NCBI RefSeq assembly: GCF_000063445.1
Contig: NC_009464.1
Span: 744,001 to 808,000, forward strand
Origin: Methanocella arvoryzae MRE50
GTDB taxonomy: Archaea > Halobacteriota > Methanocellia > Methanocellales > Methanocellaceae
DNA: 64,000 nt
Direction: 5' to 3'
Part shown: positions 26,846 through 35,686 of the stretch, piece by piece
Position numbering within the stretch: the first letter of the stretch is position 1
Layout: each line of letters begins with the position of its first letter
Notes under the pieces: model-generated
Seen by the model: only the letters and a program-made list of their open reading frames with translations
Databases searched by the model: none
What the model was told of the DNA's origin: nothing
Made by a program: the position numbers and the translations under genes

Positions 26846-27589
26846 ATGTTCGACATACTCAAAGCAGGCTACCTCAAAAAAGGCGTAGTGACCTCGAAGT
26901 ATCCGGCAGAGCCCTTCAGAGCCCCAGAAAAGTTCCTCGGCATGCCTGCGATCGATAAAAGTAAGTGCGACCGCTGCGGAAAATGCCTTGCAGCCTGTCC
27001 CTCCGGGGCAATCAACGACAATTTTGACATATCACCGGGCAGGTGCATTTTTTGCGCAGCCTGCGCCGACGTGTGCAGCGCTATAAGGATGACAGGGGAA
27101 TATGAGCTGGCATCTAAGGCAAAGCCGGACTTCGACGTCGAATCCTCAGGCAGGGAGCTGGAGAAGAAGATAAAGAAAGCCTTCGGCCGATCTCTCGCCA
27201 TCCGAGAAGTAGATGCCGGCTCCTGCAACGGATGTGAGGTCGAAGTCAACTCGCTCTCGAACGCCATCTACGACATAGAAAGGTTCGGCCTGCACATTGT
27301 CGCCTCCCCCAGACATGCCGATGCTCTGCTCGTCACCGGGCCGGTCACCAGAAACATGGAACGCGGGCTAATGCAGTCATACAACGCCACCCCCGACCCG
27401 AAGATGGTTATAGCCATGGGAGCGTGCGCTATTACGGGCGGAATCTTCAGGGACTCGTACGCAGTCTACAACGGCGTGGATGCGCTGGTCCCGGTGGATG
27501 TATACATACCTGGCTGCCCCCCGAGGCCTCAGGCAATTATCCAGGGGATCATGCTCGCCATAGACAGGTGGGAAGAAAAGCGCAAGTGA
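26846..27589 (+). CDS. hyfI: HyfI/NuoB-like subunit fused to a two-cluster ferredoxin
   Basis: The N-terminal 90 residues are ferredoxin-like with CDRCGKCLAACP and CIFCAACADVC, for two 4Fe-4S clusters. From about residue 115 it is a NuoB-type subunit: DAGSCNGCEVEVNS, GPVTRNMERG, AMGACAITGG and VYIPGCPPRPQAI, whose four cysteines hold the N2-like cluster. The NuoI-like and NuoB-like parts are separate proteins in most relatives, so this is a fusion. AGGTG precedes the ATG. It is the last gene of the operon; a T-rich run and hairpin follow. Confidence 0.9.
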   Translation: MFDILKAGYLKKGVVTSKYPAEPFRAPEKFLGMPAIDKSKCDRCGKCLAACPSGAINDNFDISPGRCIFCAACADVCSAIRMTGEYELASKAKPDFDVESSGRELEKKIKKAFGRSLAIREVDAGSCNGCEVEVNSLSNAIYDIERFGLHIVASPRHADALLVTGPVTRNMERGLMQSYNATPDPKMVIAMGACAITGGIFRDSYAVYNGVDALVPVDVYIPGCPPRPQAIIQGIMLAIDRWEEKRK

Positions 27590-27615
27590 AAAAGGATAAA
27601 TTTTTTTAGCGCACG

Positions 27616-27643
27616 ACGATATAAAGATTAATCTTTTTATCGT
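27616..27643. terminator. Bidirectional hairpin between convergent operons
   Basis: A near-perfect palindrome centred between 27629 and 27630 (CGATATAAAGATTA with its complement, one mismatch) lies between the hyfI-like gene and the convergent usp gene and overlaps the usp stop. On the plus strand TTTTTTT at 27601 precedes it. Termination from both sides is likely. Confidence 0.5.
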
Positions 27644-28026
27644 ACGACGATAACGGTGCACTTTGCGTTACGGACAATGTACTCCGATACGCTGCCGATG
27701 AGCGCCCTGTCGAGCACGGTTTTGCCGGAAGTGCCCACTATGATTGCGTCGGCTTTGATACGGTCGGAAACTGCCAGCGTCGCCTCATAGGGGTTGCCAG
27801 CTTCGAGCATCGTCGTAACCGGGATCTTCTTTTCCAGGGCCTGCTGCTTGAGGGTTTCCAGCACGCCCATACCATACTTTATGATAGCATCACGGTCCTC
27901 GCCGTGCCTGGGGCTTACCACAAACACGATGAACAGGTTCGCCCCGAAGCGCTCAGAGTACTCGATAGCATAACTTACCGCTTTATCGGAATGCGGTTTG
28001 CCGTCTGTTGCCAGTAGGACATTCAT
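27637..28026 (-). CDS. UspA-family universal stress protein
   Basis: A single Usp domain of about 129 residues starting MNVLLATDGKPHSDKAVSYA and ending with the ATP-binding signature GTSGKTVLDRALIGSVSEYI and CTVIVVR. The G-x2-G-x9-GS spacing is kept, so nucleotide binding is expected. The start at 28026 is chosen because the first strand begins there; a 32-residue upstream extension is untypical. It may sense energy state beside the energy operons; that is inference. Confidence 0.88.
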   Translation of the reverse strand: MNVLLATDGKPHSDKAVSYAIEYSERFGANLFIVFVVSPRHGEDRDAIIKYGMGVLETLKQQALEKKIPVTTMLEAGNPYEATLAVSDRIKADAIIVGTSGKTVLDRALIGSVSEYIVRNAKCTVIVVR

Positions 28027-28618
28027 TTTCACACCCGATGCTGATGATATCTCACCCCATTGATAATTAGGCTTATGGTATTCTATAAAAGTCGGCTCTG
28101 TAGAAAAATTTGCTATGAACAAAATTAATAGTTGAATTTTCCAGTTTGAACTTATATAACTAAAATAGAATTAGCTAAACTAATGTATATAAGTGCTAAC
28201 TTATAAAAATGTAATAAGGAAATGCATAAGAAAATATTATGGGATGACATTCATTAATTGAAATAAACTATCATTAATTATCATTACATAAAATTTTAAA
28301 ATTTATGACAGAACGATTCATGAAATAAATTTAATTTCCCGGGTAAATTTAATGACAGATTATTTATCGAATTCCATAGGAATGTAATCCAAATTGCTTA
28401 AATTTTATTTTATAAAATAGTAATGTAGTTACGATTTGGTCGACGTAATTCATTTTATTTTTTATATACACATGAATCGATGTATGAAAGATTTATATTC
28501 TAGAACGGATAATCGTCTAATTGCATACCGCCTAATCACTTGCCTGGAGACTGTGAAAAAATACGGCTTTTTTTCACATCCCTGGCATAAATTTTTTTAA
28601 GGATCATTCCATGGAAAC

Positions 28619-28630
28619 ATATATATACTA
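28619..28630 (+). promoter_or_regulatory. TATA box of the fdhC-fdhAB operon
   Basis: CATATATATACT lies about 118-129 bases before the fdhC start, predicting a leader of roughly 95 bases. The gap from 28027 to 28747 is strikingly AT-rich, without genes, and holds short AT palindromes such as AAATTTAATTTCCCGGGT with its near complement at about 28327. Such a long upstream region suits several regulator sites. Confidence 0.5.
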
Positions 28631-28747
28631 ATTAGTAGATAAATAGTAAATTTTCTTATGGTTTGCTAAATCAGGGCATGGGGTAAGATGCACTGCCCTG
28701 TCGATAGCAGCCATCATGCATCAATACTTTGGATAGGAGGTTAAAGT

Positions 28748-29680
28748 ATGGCATTTAAAGGACCTGCAGATATTGCTAAGGCAGCGATTGCTTCAGGACA
28801 GACTAAATGTACCACAACGTGGACTAAGTTACTCGTATTGGCCTTCCTGGCCGGCGCATACATTGCATTTGGTGCGCTCTTAAGCGAAATTGTAGCCGGA
28901 GGTCTCTCTAACGGCACAATCACGCTAGCGGATGGATCGATCAATAAGATAGCTATGCCGAGCGGACTCGTTAAGTTCGCTGCGGGCGCAGTGTTCCCTG
29001 TCGGCCTCATGCTGGTCGTCATCGGAGGCTCTGAACTCCTGACAGGTAACATGATGTTTGCACCAATGGCACTTTTCGATAAGAAGACCGGGCTGAAAGG
29101 CCTGACAGTAAACTGGACCTTAGTATTTATTGGCAACTTTATCGGCGCAATTTTCGTGGCGTTCTTCCTCGCTTACATGACCGGGCTGTTCAACGCCATG
29201 CCATGGGCGAGCTGGGCAGTATCAGTAGCAGGCGGCAAGGTAGGCCTGACCTGGGAGCAGGCGTTCTTCAGAGGAATCGGCTGCAACTGGCTCGTATGCC
29301 TCGCAGTCTGGCTGGCAATCAGCGCTGACGACATCGTCAGCAAGATCATGGCCTGCTGGTTCCCGATCATGGCATTCGTAACCATCGGCTTCGAACACAG
29401 CGTCGCCAACATGTTCTTCATCCCGCTGGGCATTTTCGCAGCCAACGATGCCGGCATCGCCGCTACCCTGACTGCAGCAAATGTCACAATACCGGCTTTA
29501 CTTCTCGGCGCCGGAGGATGGGTCAACTTCATATGGAACAACCTGATCCCGGTCACCCTGGGCAACATCGTCGGAGCGGCAGTCTTCGTAGCGATGGCCT
29601 ACTGGTGGGTCTACATCAGGTCCCCGGTATGCGTTACCCCGCCCCAGCCCGCGGACGCAGCAAAGATTGCTCCGAAGTAA
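28748..29680 (+). CDS. fdhC: Formate transporter (FNT family)
   Basis: Imports formate for the adjacent dehydrogenase. 310 residues with six main hydrophobic spans. FNT marks are the region around FAAGAVFPVGLMLVVIGGSE and TGNMMFAP, GIGCNWLVCLAVWLAIS and GFEHSVANMFFIPLG, whose histidine lines the pore. A strong AGGAGG sits before the ATG. fdhC-fdhA-fdhB order matches other formate-using methanogens. A hairpin pair separates it from fdhA. Confidence 0.95.
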   Translation: MAFKGPADIAKAAIASGQTKCTTTWTKLLVLAFLAGAYIAFGALLSEIVAGGLSNGTITLADGSINKIAMPSGLVKFAAGAVFPVGLMLVVIGGSELLTGNMMFAPMALFDKKTGLKGLTVNWTLVFIGNFIGAIFVAFFLAYMTGLFNAMPWASWAVSVAGGKVGLTWEQAFFRGIGCNWLVCLAVWLAISADDIVSKIMACWFPIMAFVTIGFEHSVANMFFIPLGIFAANDAGIAATLTAANVTIPALLLGAGGWVNFIWNNLIPVTLGNIVGAAVFVAMAYWWVYIRSPVCVTPPQPADAAKIAPK

Positions 29681-29703
29681 GGAGGCATGAAGGAAAGAAA
29701 AAA

Positions 29704-29759
29704 GGGAGGGTTGCAGCCCTCCCTGTCTAAAGCAAAAAGGGAGGGACGGAACCCCTCCC
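29704..29759 (+). promoter_or_regulatory. Twin identical hairpins between fdhC and fdhA
   Basis: Two stems with the same arms GGGAGGG/CCCTCCC occur at 29704-29723 and 29739-29759, with loops of six and seven bases. Because the arms are identical, the outer left arm can also pair with the outer right arm, giving an alternative fold. No T run follows. This suggests RNA processing, stability control or partial termination that sets fdhC and fdhAB levels separately. Confidence 0.5.
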
Positions 29760-29795
29760 TATTTAAGCAACATAGACATAACTACTGGTGTAACT

Positions 29796-31907
29796 ATGAA
29801 CTTAAAACTTGTGTCGACGATTTGCCCATACTGCGGTTGCGGTTGCGGTATTAATCTGGTCGAAAAGGATGGAAAAGTCGTCGGAGTCGAGCCCTGGAAG
29901 AGACATCCTGTAAACGAAGGCAAGCTATGCCCGAAAGGCAACTTCGCCCACGAGTTTATCCACAGGAACGACAGGCTGACTACTCCGCTCATCAAGAAGG
30001 ACGGAAAGTTTGTCCCGGCAAGCTGGGACGAAGCAATATCCCTCGTCGCTTCGAAGTTCAAGGAGATCAACGCACAATTCGGGCCCGAATCGATGGCCTG
30101 CTTCGCTTCTGCCAGAGTGACGAACGAAGAAAACTTCGTCATGCAGAAGTTCGCAAGGGTCGCGCTCAGGACACCGAACATCGACCACTGCGCCAGGCTA
30201 TGCCACGGCACGTCGGTCGCCGGCCTGGCCAAGACGCTGGGCAGCGGCGCTATGACTAACACGATCAAGGACATAGCGGACGCAAAACTATTGTTTATCA
30301 TAGGGACCAACACCTTTGAGGATCACCCCCTCATCGGCCGGAGAATTGTCCAGGCCAAAGAGAGAGGAGCAAAGATCATCGTCTGCGACCCGAGGTTCAA
30401 CATCACCGCCAAGCAGGCGGACATTTACGTCCAGCACAGAAGCGGCACCGATGTTGCCCTGCTCAACGCGATGATGTATACGATCCTGACCGAAGGCCTG
30501 GAAGACAAAGAGTTCATCAAGACCAGGACAAAGGACTTCGAAGCCATCAAGGCAGAGATCATGAAGTGCTCGCCTGAATGGGCGGAGCCTATCACTGGCG
30601 TCCCGGCCGACACCATCAAGAAGATCGCCAGGATGTACGCCACCAGCGGCGCTTCTGCCATCCTGTTCTCGATGGGCATCACCCAGCACGCCTGCGGCAC
30701 GGACAACGTCGTCTCGGTCTCCAACCTCGCGCTGATGTGCGGCATGATCGGCAGGCCCGGCACCGGCATCAACCCGCTGAGGGGCCAGAACAACGTGCAG
30801 GGCGCCTGCGATATGGGCTGCCTGCCCAACGTAGTATCCGGTTACCAGGCAGTCATCAACGACGAGCTTCGCAAGAAGTACGCAGCGGCATGGGGAGTCC
30901 CCGACCTGCCTAACAAGGTTGGGCTGACCATCGTAGAAGTCATGAACGCCATAGACGAGGGCAAGATCAAGTCGCTGTACATCATGGGTGAGAACCCGAT
31001 GGTATCCGATCCAGATATAAACCACGTCAAGCACGCTCTCCAGTCTGTGAACTTCCTGGTAGTCCAGGACATCTTCATGACAGAGACGGCAGAGCTCGCT
31101 CACGTCGTACTGCCCGCCGCCTCGTTTGCCGAGAAGGAAGGCACGTTCACATCCACCGAGAGACGCGTCCAGCTGCTCAAGAAAGTCGTCAGCCCGCCCG
31201 GAGAGGCGAAGGAAGACTGGGAGATCATCTGCGCCATCGCAAAGAAGATGGGCGTCGCAGGCTTCGACTTCAAGTCCGCCGAGGAGATCTTTGAGGAAGT
31301 CCGGAAAGTAACGCCGCAATATGCCGGCATGACCTGGGAGAGGCTCAGAAAGCCAGAAGCGCTTCACTGGCCCTGCCCGGCTACAGACCACCCCGGAACC
31401 CCGATCCTGCATACGGTCAAATTCACACACCCGGACGGCCTGGGTATCTTCTTCCCTGTCTCGTTCAAGCCACCCGCAGAGGTGCCCGACGCAGACTACC
31501 CGCTGTTACTGACGACGGGCAGGATGATCTTCCACTACCACACTGGCAGCATGACCAGAAGGTCCGCCACCCTCGACAACGAAGTCAAGACCGGCTTCGT
31601 CGAGATCAACCCGGTCGACGCGAAGGCGCTCGGAGTCAAGATGGGCGACAAGGTCAAGGTCGTATCCCGCAGAGGAGAGATCGAGATATCCGCGAAGGTA
31701 ACCCCCAACATTATGAAGGGCATTATCTTCATCCCGTTCCACTTCAACGAGTGCAGCGCCAACAAGCTGACCAACCCGGTCCTCGACCCGTTCGCCAAGA
31801 TGCCGGAGCTCAAGGCCTGTGCAGCAAAGATCATACCCATACCGAAGGAAGACAAGAAAGCAGCTGCCGCGGCTGTGAAAGTCGCACCGAAGATAGGAGG
31901 TCAATAA
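29796..31907 (+). CDS. fdhA: F420-dependent formate dehydrogenase, alpha subunit (copy 1)
   Basis: Oxidises formate to CO2 at a Mo/W bis-pterin centre. The N-terminal 4Fe-4S motif is CPYCGCGCG with CPKGN further on. The active site is [12 protein letters not shown] with Cys136 where selenocysteine occurs in E. coli FdhF, so this is a cysteine enzyme. Cofactor-binding domains follow ([37 protein letters not shown]), with a C-terminal domain from about residue 575 ([19 protein letters not shown]). The Ala/Lys-rich tail is longer than in copy 2. GGTG precedes the ATG. It partners with fdhB next door. Confidence 0.96.
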   Translation: MNLKLVSTICPYCGCGCGINLVEKDGKVVGVEPWKRHPVNEGKLCPKGNFAHEFIHRNDRLTTPLIKKDGKFVPASWDEAISLVASKFKEINAQFGPESMACFASARVTNEENFVMQKFARVALRTPNIDHCARLCHGTSVAGLAKTLGSGAMTNTIKDIADAKLLFIIGTNTFEDHPLIGRRIVQAKERGAKIIVCDPRFNITAKQADIYVQHRSGTDVALLNAMMYTILTEGLEDKEFIKTRTKDFEAIKAEIMKCSPEWAEPITGVPADTIKKIARMYATSGASAILFSMGITQHACGTDNVVSVSNLALMCGMIGRPGTGINPLRGQNNVQGACDMGCLPNVVSGYQAVINDELRKKYAAAWGVPDLPNKVGLTIVEVMNAIDEGKIKSLYIMGENPMVSDPDINHVKHALQSVNFLVVQDIFMTETAELAHVVLPAASFAEKEGTFTSTERRVQLLKKVVSPPGEAKEDWEIICAIAKKMGVAGFDFKSAEEIFEEVRKVTPQYAGMTWERLRKPEALHWPCPATDHPGTPILHTVKFTHPDGLGIFFPVSFKPPAEVPDADYPLLLTTGRMIFHYHTGSMTRRSATLDNEVKTGFVEINPVDAKALGVKMGDKVKVVSRRGEIEISAKVTPNIMKGIIFIPFHFNECSANKLTNPVLDPFAKMPELKACAAKIIPIPKEDKKAAAAAVKVAPKIGGQ

Positions 31908-31908
31908 C

Positions 31909-33018
31909 ATGGTCAAAGTCAAGGACATGTTCTACGCCTGCGCCACAGAGGAGAACATATGTAAGGCCGGCGAGTGCGGCGGAGCAGTCACCGCACTGCT
32001 GAAGTACGCGCTGGAGAGCAAGATGGTCGACGCTGTAGTCGCCATCACCAGGGGCGCAGACCTGTACGACGGCGTACCCACGGTCTTCACCAACCCGGCA
32101 GACCTCGTCAAGTCCGCAGGCTCGCTCCACTGCGCACCCACGGCCATCGGCAAGTTCATCGTCCAGTACATGAACGGGGCCAAAGACATGAAGATCGCAC
32201 TGCCGGTCAAGCAGTGCGACGCCAGCGCTATCCTCGCCGCGGCGAAGCAGGGCAAGGTCAACAGGAACAACATCCTGATGATCGGCCTCAACTGCGGCGG
32301 CACGGTCCGCCCGGTCATCGGCAGAGATATGATCGAAAAGTACTACGGCGTCAGCCCGGACGACGTGATCAAGGAAGAGATCGCCAAGGGTAAGTTCATC
32401 ATCGTGACGAAGAACCACGAGCACAAGGAAGTCTCGATCGACGAGCTGGAAGAGCACGGCAGCGGCCGCAGGCAGAACTGCCAGCGGTGCGACATCAAGA
32501 TCCCCACCATGGCGGATCTGGCGTGCGGCAACTGGGGTGTCATCGGGCCGCTGGCCGGGAAAGCCACCTTCGTGGAAGTCTGCAGTGAGAACGGTGCCAA
32601 GCTTATGGAAGGCGCCACCAACGCTAAGGCTATCACGACCCAGGCTCCTGACCCGAAGGGCATCGAGATGCGCGCCAAGATCAACGAGTCGATGATCAAG
32701 CTCGCCGCGAAGCACCAGAAGAAGCACTTCTCGGAGGCTGCAGACCCCGCTTTCTGGGCAAGCCACTTCAGCAAGTGTGTCAAGTGCCAGGGCTGCACAG
32801 TCAACTGCCCCGTCATCTTCGACCTGAAGCTGAAGCCCATGGCCTTCGAAGGAATGGGCGACATCCCGCCTTCGATGGGCTACCACATGGCCAGGCTTGC
32901 GGCGCTCGGCAACAACTGCATCAACTGCGGCATGTGCGAAGATGGCTGCCCGGTAGAGATCCCGCTCTCCAGGCTGTATCACGAAGTCGCGAAGCGCATC
33001 GGACAGGAGATCAGCTAA
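31909..33018 (+). CDS. fdhB: F420-dependent formate dehydrogenase, beta subunit (copy 1)
   Basis: Carries FAD and Fe-S clusters and reduces F420. The FrhB-like core is ECGGAVTALLKYALE, YDGVPTVFTNP, and the NCGGTVRP region. It has an added C-terminal ferredoxin-like part with CVKCQGCTVNCP and CINCGMCEDGCPVEIPL. It begins one base after the fdhA stop, with GGAGG inside the fdhA end. The same enzyme type feeds electrons to heterodisulfide reductase in related methanogens; that link is known for the family and not shown here. Confidence 0.95.
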   Translation: MVKVKDMFYACATEENICKAGECGGAVTALLKYALESKMVDAVVAITRGADLYDGVPTVFTNPADLVKSAGSLHCAPTAIGKFIVQYMNGAKDMKIALPVKQCDASAILAAAKQGKVNRNNILMIGLNCGGTVRPVIGRDMIEKYYGVSPDDVIKEEIAKGKFIIVTKNHEHKEVSIDELEEHGSGRRQNCQRCDIKIPTMADLACGNWGVIGPLAGKATFVEVCSENGAKLMEGATNAKAITTQAPDPKGIEMRAKINESMIKLAAKHQKKHFSEAADPAFWASHFSKCVKCQGCTVNCPVIFDLKLKPMAFEGMGDIPPSMGYHMARLAALGNNCINCGMCEDGCPVEIPLSRLYHEVAKRIGQEIS

Positions 33019-33060
33019 GATCTCCTTTCCCAATTTTTTTCTTTTTTCAGGAGGTCAACA

Positions 33061-33834
33061 ATGTCAGAAACAGCTACTTCAGCTACTACAGAAAAGGGCT
33101 TGATCACCCTCATTGACAAGCTCATGCACAACGATAAGTACTCCGCTGAAGCCACGAGCGCAGGCAAGTACAGGGACATCTTAGACGGCCAGCACCCGGA
33201 CATCACCCTGGTCACCTGCTCGGACTCCAGGGTCATCGAAAAGGCGCTGGATGACGAGATCGGCAAGATATTCTCCATAAAAAACATCGGCAACCGGGTA
33301 GAGCCCAACCTGGGCAGCATCGAGTACGGCATCGGCCACCTGCACACGCCCATACTGATGATCATGGGCCACACTGGCTGCGGAGCCGTCCACGCTTCCA
33401 CCTTAGAGCTCAAGGACGAGCACCACCGGATCATCAAGTCGCTCGACTTCATCAAGCCGACAGTGGCAGAGGTCCAGAAGCTGCTCATCAGGAGAGGCGG
33501 CCTGTCCCAGTACATCAAGGAGTCGAAAACAAAGCCCCTGACGCCCATCAGCGAACAGGTCTATTTCGAGACACTGGTCACAGAGGCCAACGTCGACAAA
33601 CAGATAGATAATCTGCTCAACGATGCCTCGATCAGGAACCTGGTATACAGCGGCAAGATGATGATCGTGGGCGCCATCTACGACTTCAAGGACATCTACT
33701 CCACAAGCAAGGGCAGCGTCAGCATCATCAACATCAACGGCGAGACCGACGTGGAGAAGCTGAAGAAGCTGGACGTCTTCGCGGGCAACAGCACGATTGT
33801 CCTGAACAGGGTCAAAAGGCTGCTTGTTTATTAA
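33061..33834 (+). CDS. Beta-class carbonic anhydrase in the formate operon
   Basis: A paralogue of the gene at 14509-15258. The zinc site is TCSDSRV (Cys53, Asp55, Arg57) with HTGCGA (His104, Cys107). It starts 42 bases after fdhB with AGGAGG in between. Placed after formate dehydrogenase it probably converts the CO2 released from formate to bicarbonate, or supplies CO2 for methanogenesis; the direction is inference. Its N-terminal dozen residues are Ser/Thr/Ala-rich and not part of the fold. Confidence 0.92.
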   Translation: MSETATSATTEKGLITLIDKLMHNDKYSAEATSAGKYRDILDGQHPDITLVTCSDSRVIEKALDDEIGKIFSIKNIGNRVEPNLGSIEYGIGHLHTPILMIMGHTGCGAVHASTLELKDEHHRIIKSLDFIKPTVAEVQKLLIRRGGLSQYIKESKTKPLTPISEQVYFETLVTEANVDKQIDNLLNDASIRNLVYSGKMMIVGAIYDFKDIYSTSKGSVSIININGETDVEKLKKLDVFAGNSTIVLNRVKRLLVY

Positions 33835-33929
33835 GCTATTTTTTTCTTTAGATTTCCTGCTACTCGGATAGCGTACGATATCAATACGATCGCTGCGTTG
33901 CGTCTACTACCAATAATAGTATACTCGTA

Positions 33930-34248
33930 AACAGTTGTCTCTGTGTGCCCGTGAACGTACACGAACGCTGCGCTGTGCCAATCCTCACAGATTCCACGGA
34001 TTATGCAGAATCTGATGATTCTGATTGATTCCACAGATTTCTCTGCTGAATCCGCAGATTACTACTCGATAGCACAGATGGAATACTCTAATATTATTAT
34101 ATCACCGATAACAATCATACTGGTACAATCGATCAGAACATTTTTTGTTTATCTGTGGAATCGAGCGTTATCTGTGCAATCGGTCGTAATCTGTGGATTC
34201 TGTTTCAATCTGTGGCATCTGGGAGGACTGGCACAGCGCAGCGTTCGT
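33930..34248. repeat. Large inverted-repeat element with 18-bp perfect ends (CACAGATT type), copy 2
   Basis: It is the reverse-oriented relative of the element at 4542-4820. The ends ACGAACGCTGCGCTGTGC (33961-33978) and its complement (34231-34248) are identical to those of copy 1. Interior text such as ATTACTACTCGATAGCAC and GATGGAATACTCTAATATTA matches the complement of copy 1. It fills the gap between the carbonic anhydrase and purP, which converge on it. No gene is seen in 33835-34363. Confidence 0.85.
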
Positions 34249-34363
34249 CTTGCAGTCTCACCGCACAAGAGCAACCAAAGAACGCACAGCCATACGTTCA
34301 TCTTGTTGAATCGCCGTATAAAAAATAGATAGAGCCCCGGATTCACCGGAGCTATAGACGTAC

Positions 34364-35461
34364 TTATGTTAGAATGTCTTCCAGCCTGTCTGCTGCCAGC
34401 GCGTTCTTGACCTCGCGGGAGTACCTGCGGCCCATGCTCATGCCGTCGCCGTACAGGAGATAGGAGTACGGGGAGCCGTTCATGAAGGTGTTGGTGCCGC
34501 CGTCCTGCCTGGCGGAGATCTCGAATGCCACGAACTCCAGGTTGTCGGTACACATGGTCTGGATGCAGAAAGCGCCCAGCAGACCGGGAGGTACCATCTT
34601 CTCGGCCACTTCGGCCAGCCTGTCGCCCATGCCGAAGGCCTGGTCGAGCAGAGACTCTCTTGCGACGATCGGGAAGTTGCCGGTGACCACGTAGGTGGGC
34701 TGCAGGCCGGCTTCTATCTGGTCTTTGGCCGGGATCCTGACAAGGCCGTCGATGTTGGCCTCGTGGCGCCTGTCCATGCCCAGCAGTTCTACGGTCTTTG
34801 TCAGCGGGGAGTAGAAGTAGTGCATGCAGTAGATGTCGCCCGCCACATATTCCTCGATGTGGGCCTTTGCCCGGTCCTCCTCCGTCAGCCAGCCCTTGTT
34901 GATCATGAGCTTCATCTTCTCGTCGAAGCCCGCCGGAGAGTCCGTCACGAAGTATCCTCTGCCGCCTCTGGCGCCGGGGAACTTGACCATGCAAGCCCGG
35001 TCGATCTTGTCAGGGCCGTTGATCTTCATGGGCTTCCGAATGTTGGCCGCCTCAAAGAGCTTCGTAACTCTGTCCCGCTCCGCCTCCCAGCGCAGGATGT
35101 TACGGTTGCCGATCATCGGAACCAGGAAATCGTTCTCGATCCGGTCAAGGCCCACATAGGCTACGAACGAGCCGTGGGGCACGATGACGGCGTTCATGTC
35201 TCGCAGCTGCTGCTGGATCTTCTCATCGTTGACATCGGAGAACTTGTCAACCATGATGAACTCTTCCGCCGACTTGTAGCGCTGGTAAGGAACCTCTCTC
35301 CCTTTCGCGCAGATGGCACATCGCCTGAAGCCCTCGTCGTACGCGCCCCTGAAGACGTGCAGTGCGGAGTGGCTGCCTATCGTACAGATAGTGATCTTAT
35401 TCTTATCGTACTTTTTAACAACCTGGTTTATTTCGTCCTTTGAGATGACCAAAGACCTCAC
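34364..35461 (-). CDS. purP: Formate-dependent IMP biosynthesis enzyme (FAICAR synthetase)
   Basis: Ligates formate to AICAR using ATP, the archaeal replacement for the folate-dependent PurH step. The ATP-grasp fold is seen in [29 protein letters not shown], and the C-terminal [18 protein letters not shown]. The N-terminal [19 protein letters not shown] is typical of PurP. The start is a GTG at 35461 or a TTG three codons later, which has GGTGAGG before it. It sits between the two formate dehydrogenase operons, so all local genes deal with formate. Confidence 0.93.
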
Positions 35462-35540
35462 CTTTAGCTAGTACTTCGTACGCTCATTATTTAACGTTTA
35501 TCTATACGGGCATCTGGTATGCGGCCATAGTATGCCGAAA

Positions 35541-35551
35541 ACTAATATATA
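35541..35551 (+). promoter_or_regulatory. TATA box of the second fdhAB operon
   Basis: ACTAATATATA lies about 20-28 bases before an ATG at 35569 and about 140 before fdhA. Spacing would place the transcript start at or next to 35569, giving a leaderless small frame ahead of fdhA. Confidence 0.45.
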
Positions 35552-35568
35552 GAAAGACATAGTATAGT

Positions 35569-35679
35569 ATGAGAAAATGCTGCGAGAAATGCCCGCACCC
35601 GGCAGTTCTCGAAAGACCAATTTTTAATCGATCCCTTGCAGGACAGCCCGGGAAAGTATTCAATAGTGCACAATTGTGA
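35569..35679 (+). CDS. Possible 36-residue leader peptide before the second fdhA
   Basis: The frame begins MRKCCEKCPHPAVLERP and stops seven bases before the fdhA ATG. It starts where transcription is expected from the TATA box, so it could be translated leaderless. The CC-x2-C-PH cluster is unusual for random sequence and might bind metal. Without comparison to other genomes it may be chance; it could also be a small zinc or Fe-S peptide or a translation-coupling leader. Confidence 0.3.
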   Translation: MRKCCEKCPHPAVLERPIFNRSLAGQPGKVFNSAQL

Positions 35680-35686
35680 ATGCACT

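Noticed and set aside
28027-28747. tRNA or structured RNA gene in the AT-rich fdhC upstream region
   Set aside because: No cloverleaf, T-arm or GC-rich stems could be found by eye; only short AT palindromes and a TATA box.
30180-30210. Selenocysteine in formate dehydrogenase
   Set aside because: Both FdhA copies have TGC (Cys136) at the catalytic position, with no TGA codon in frame.
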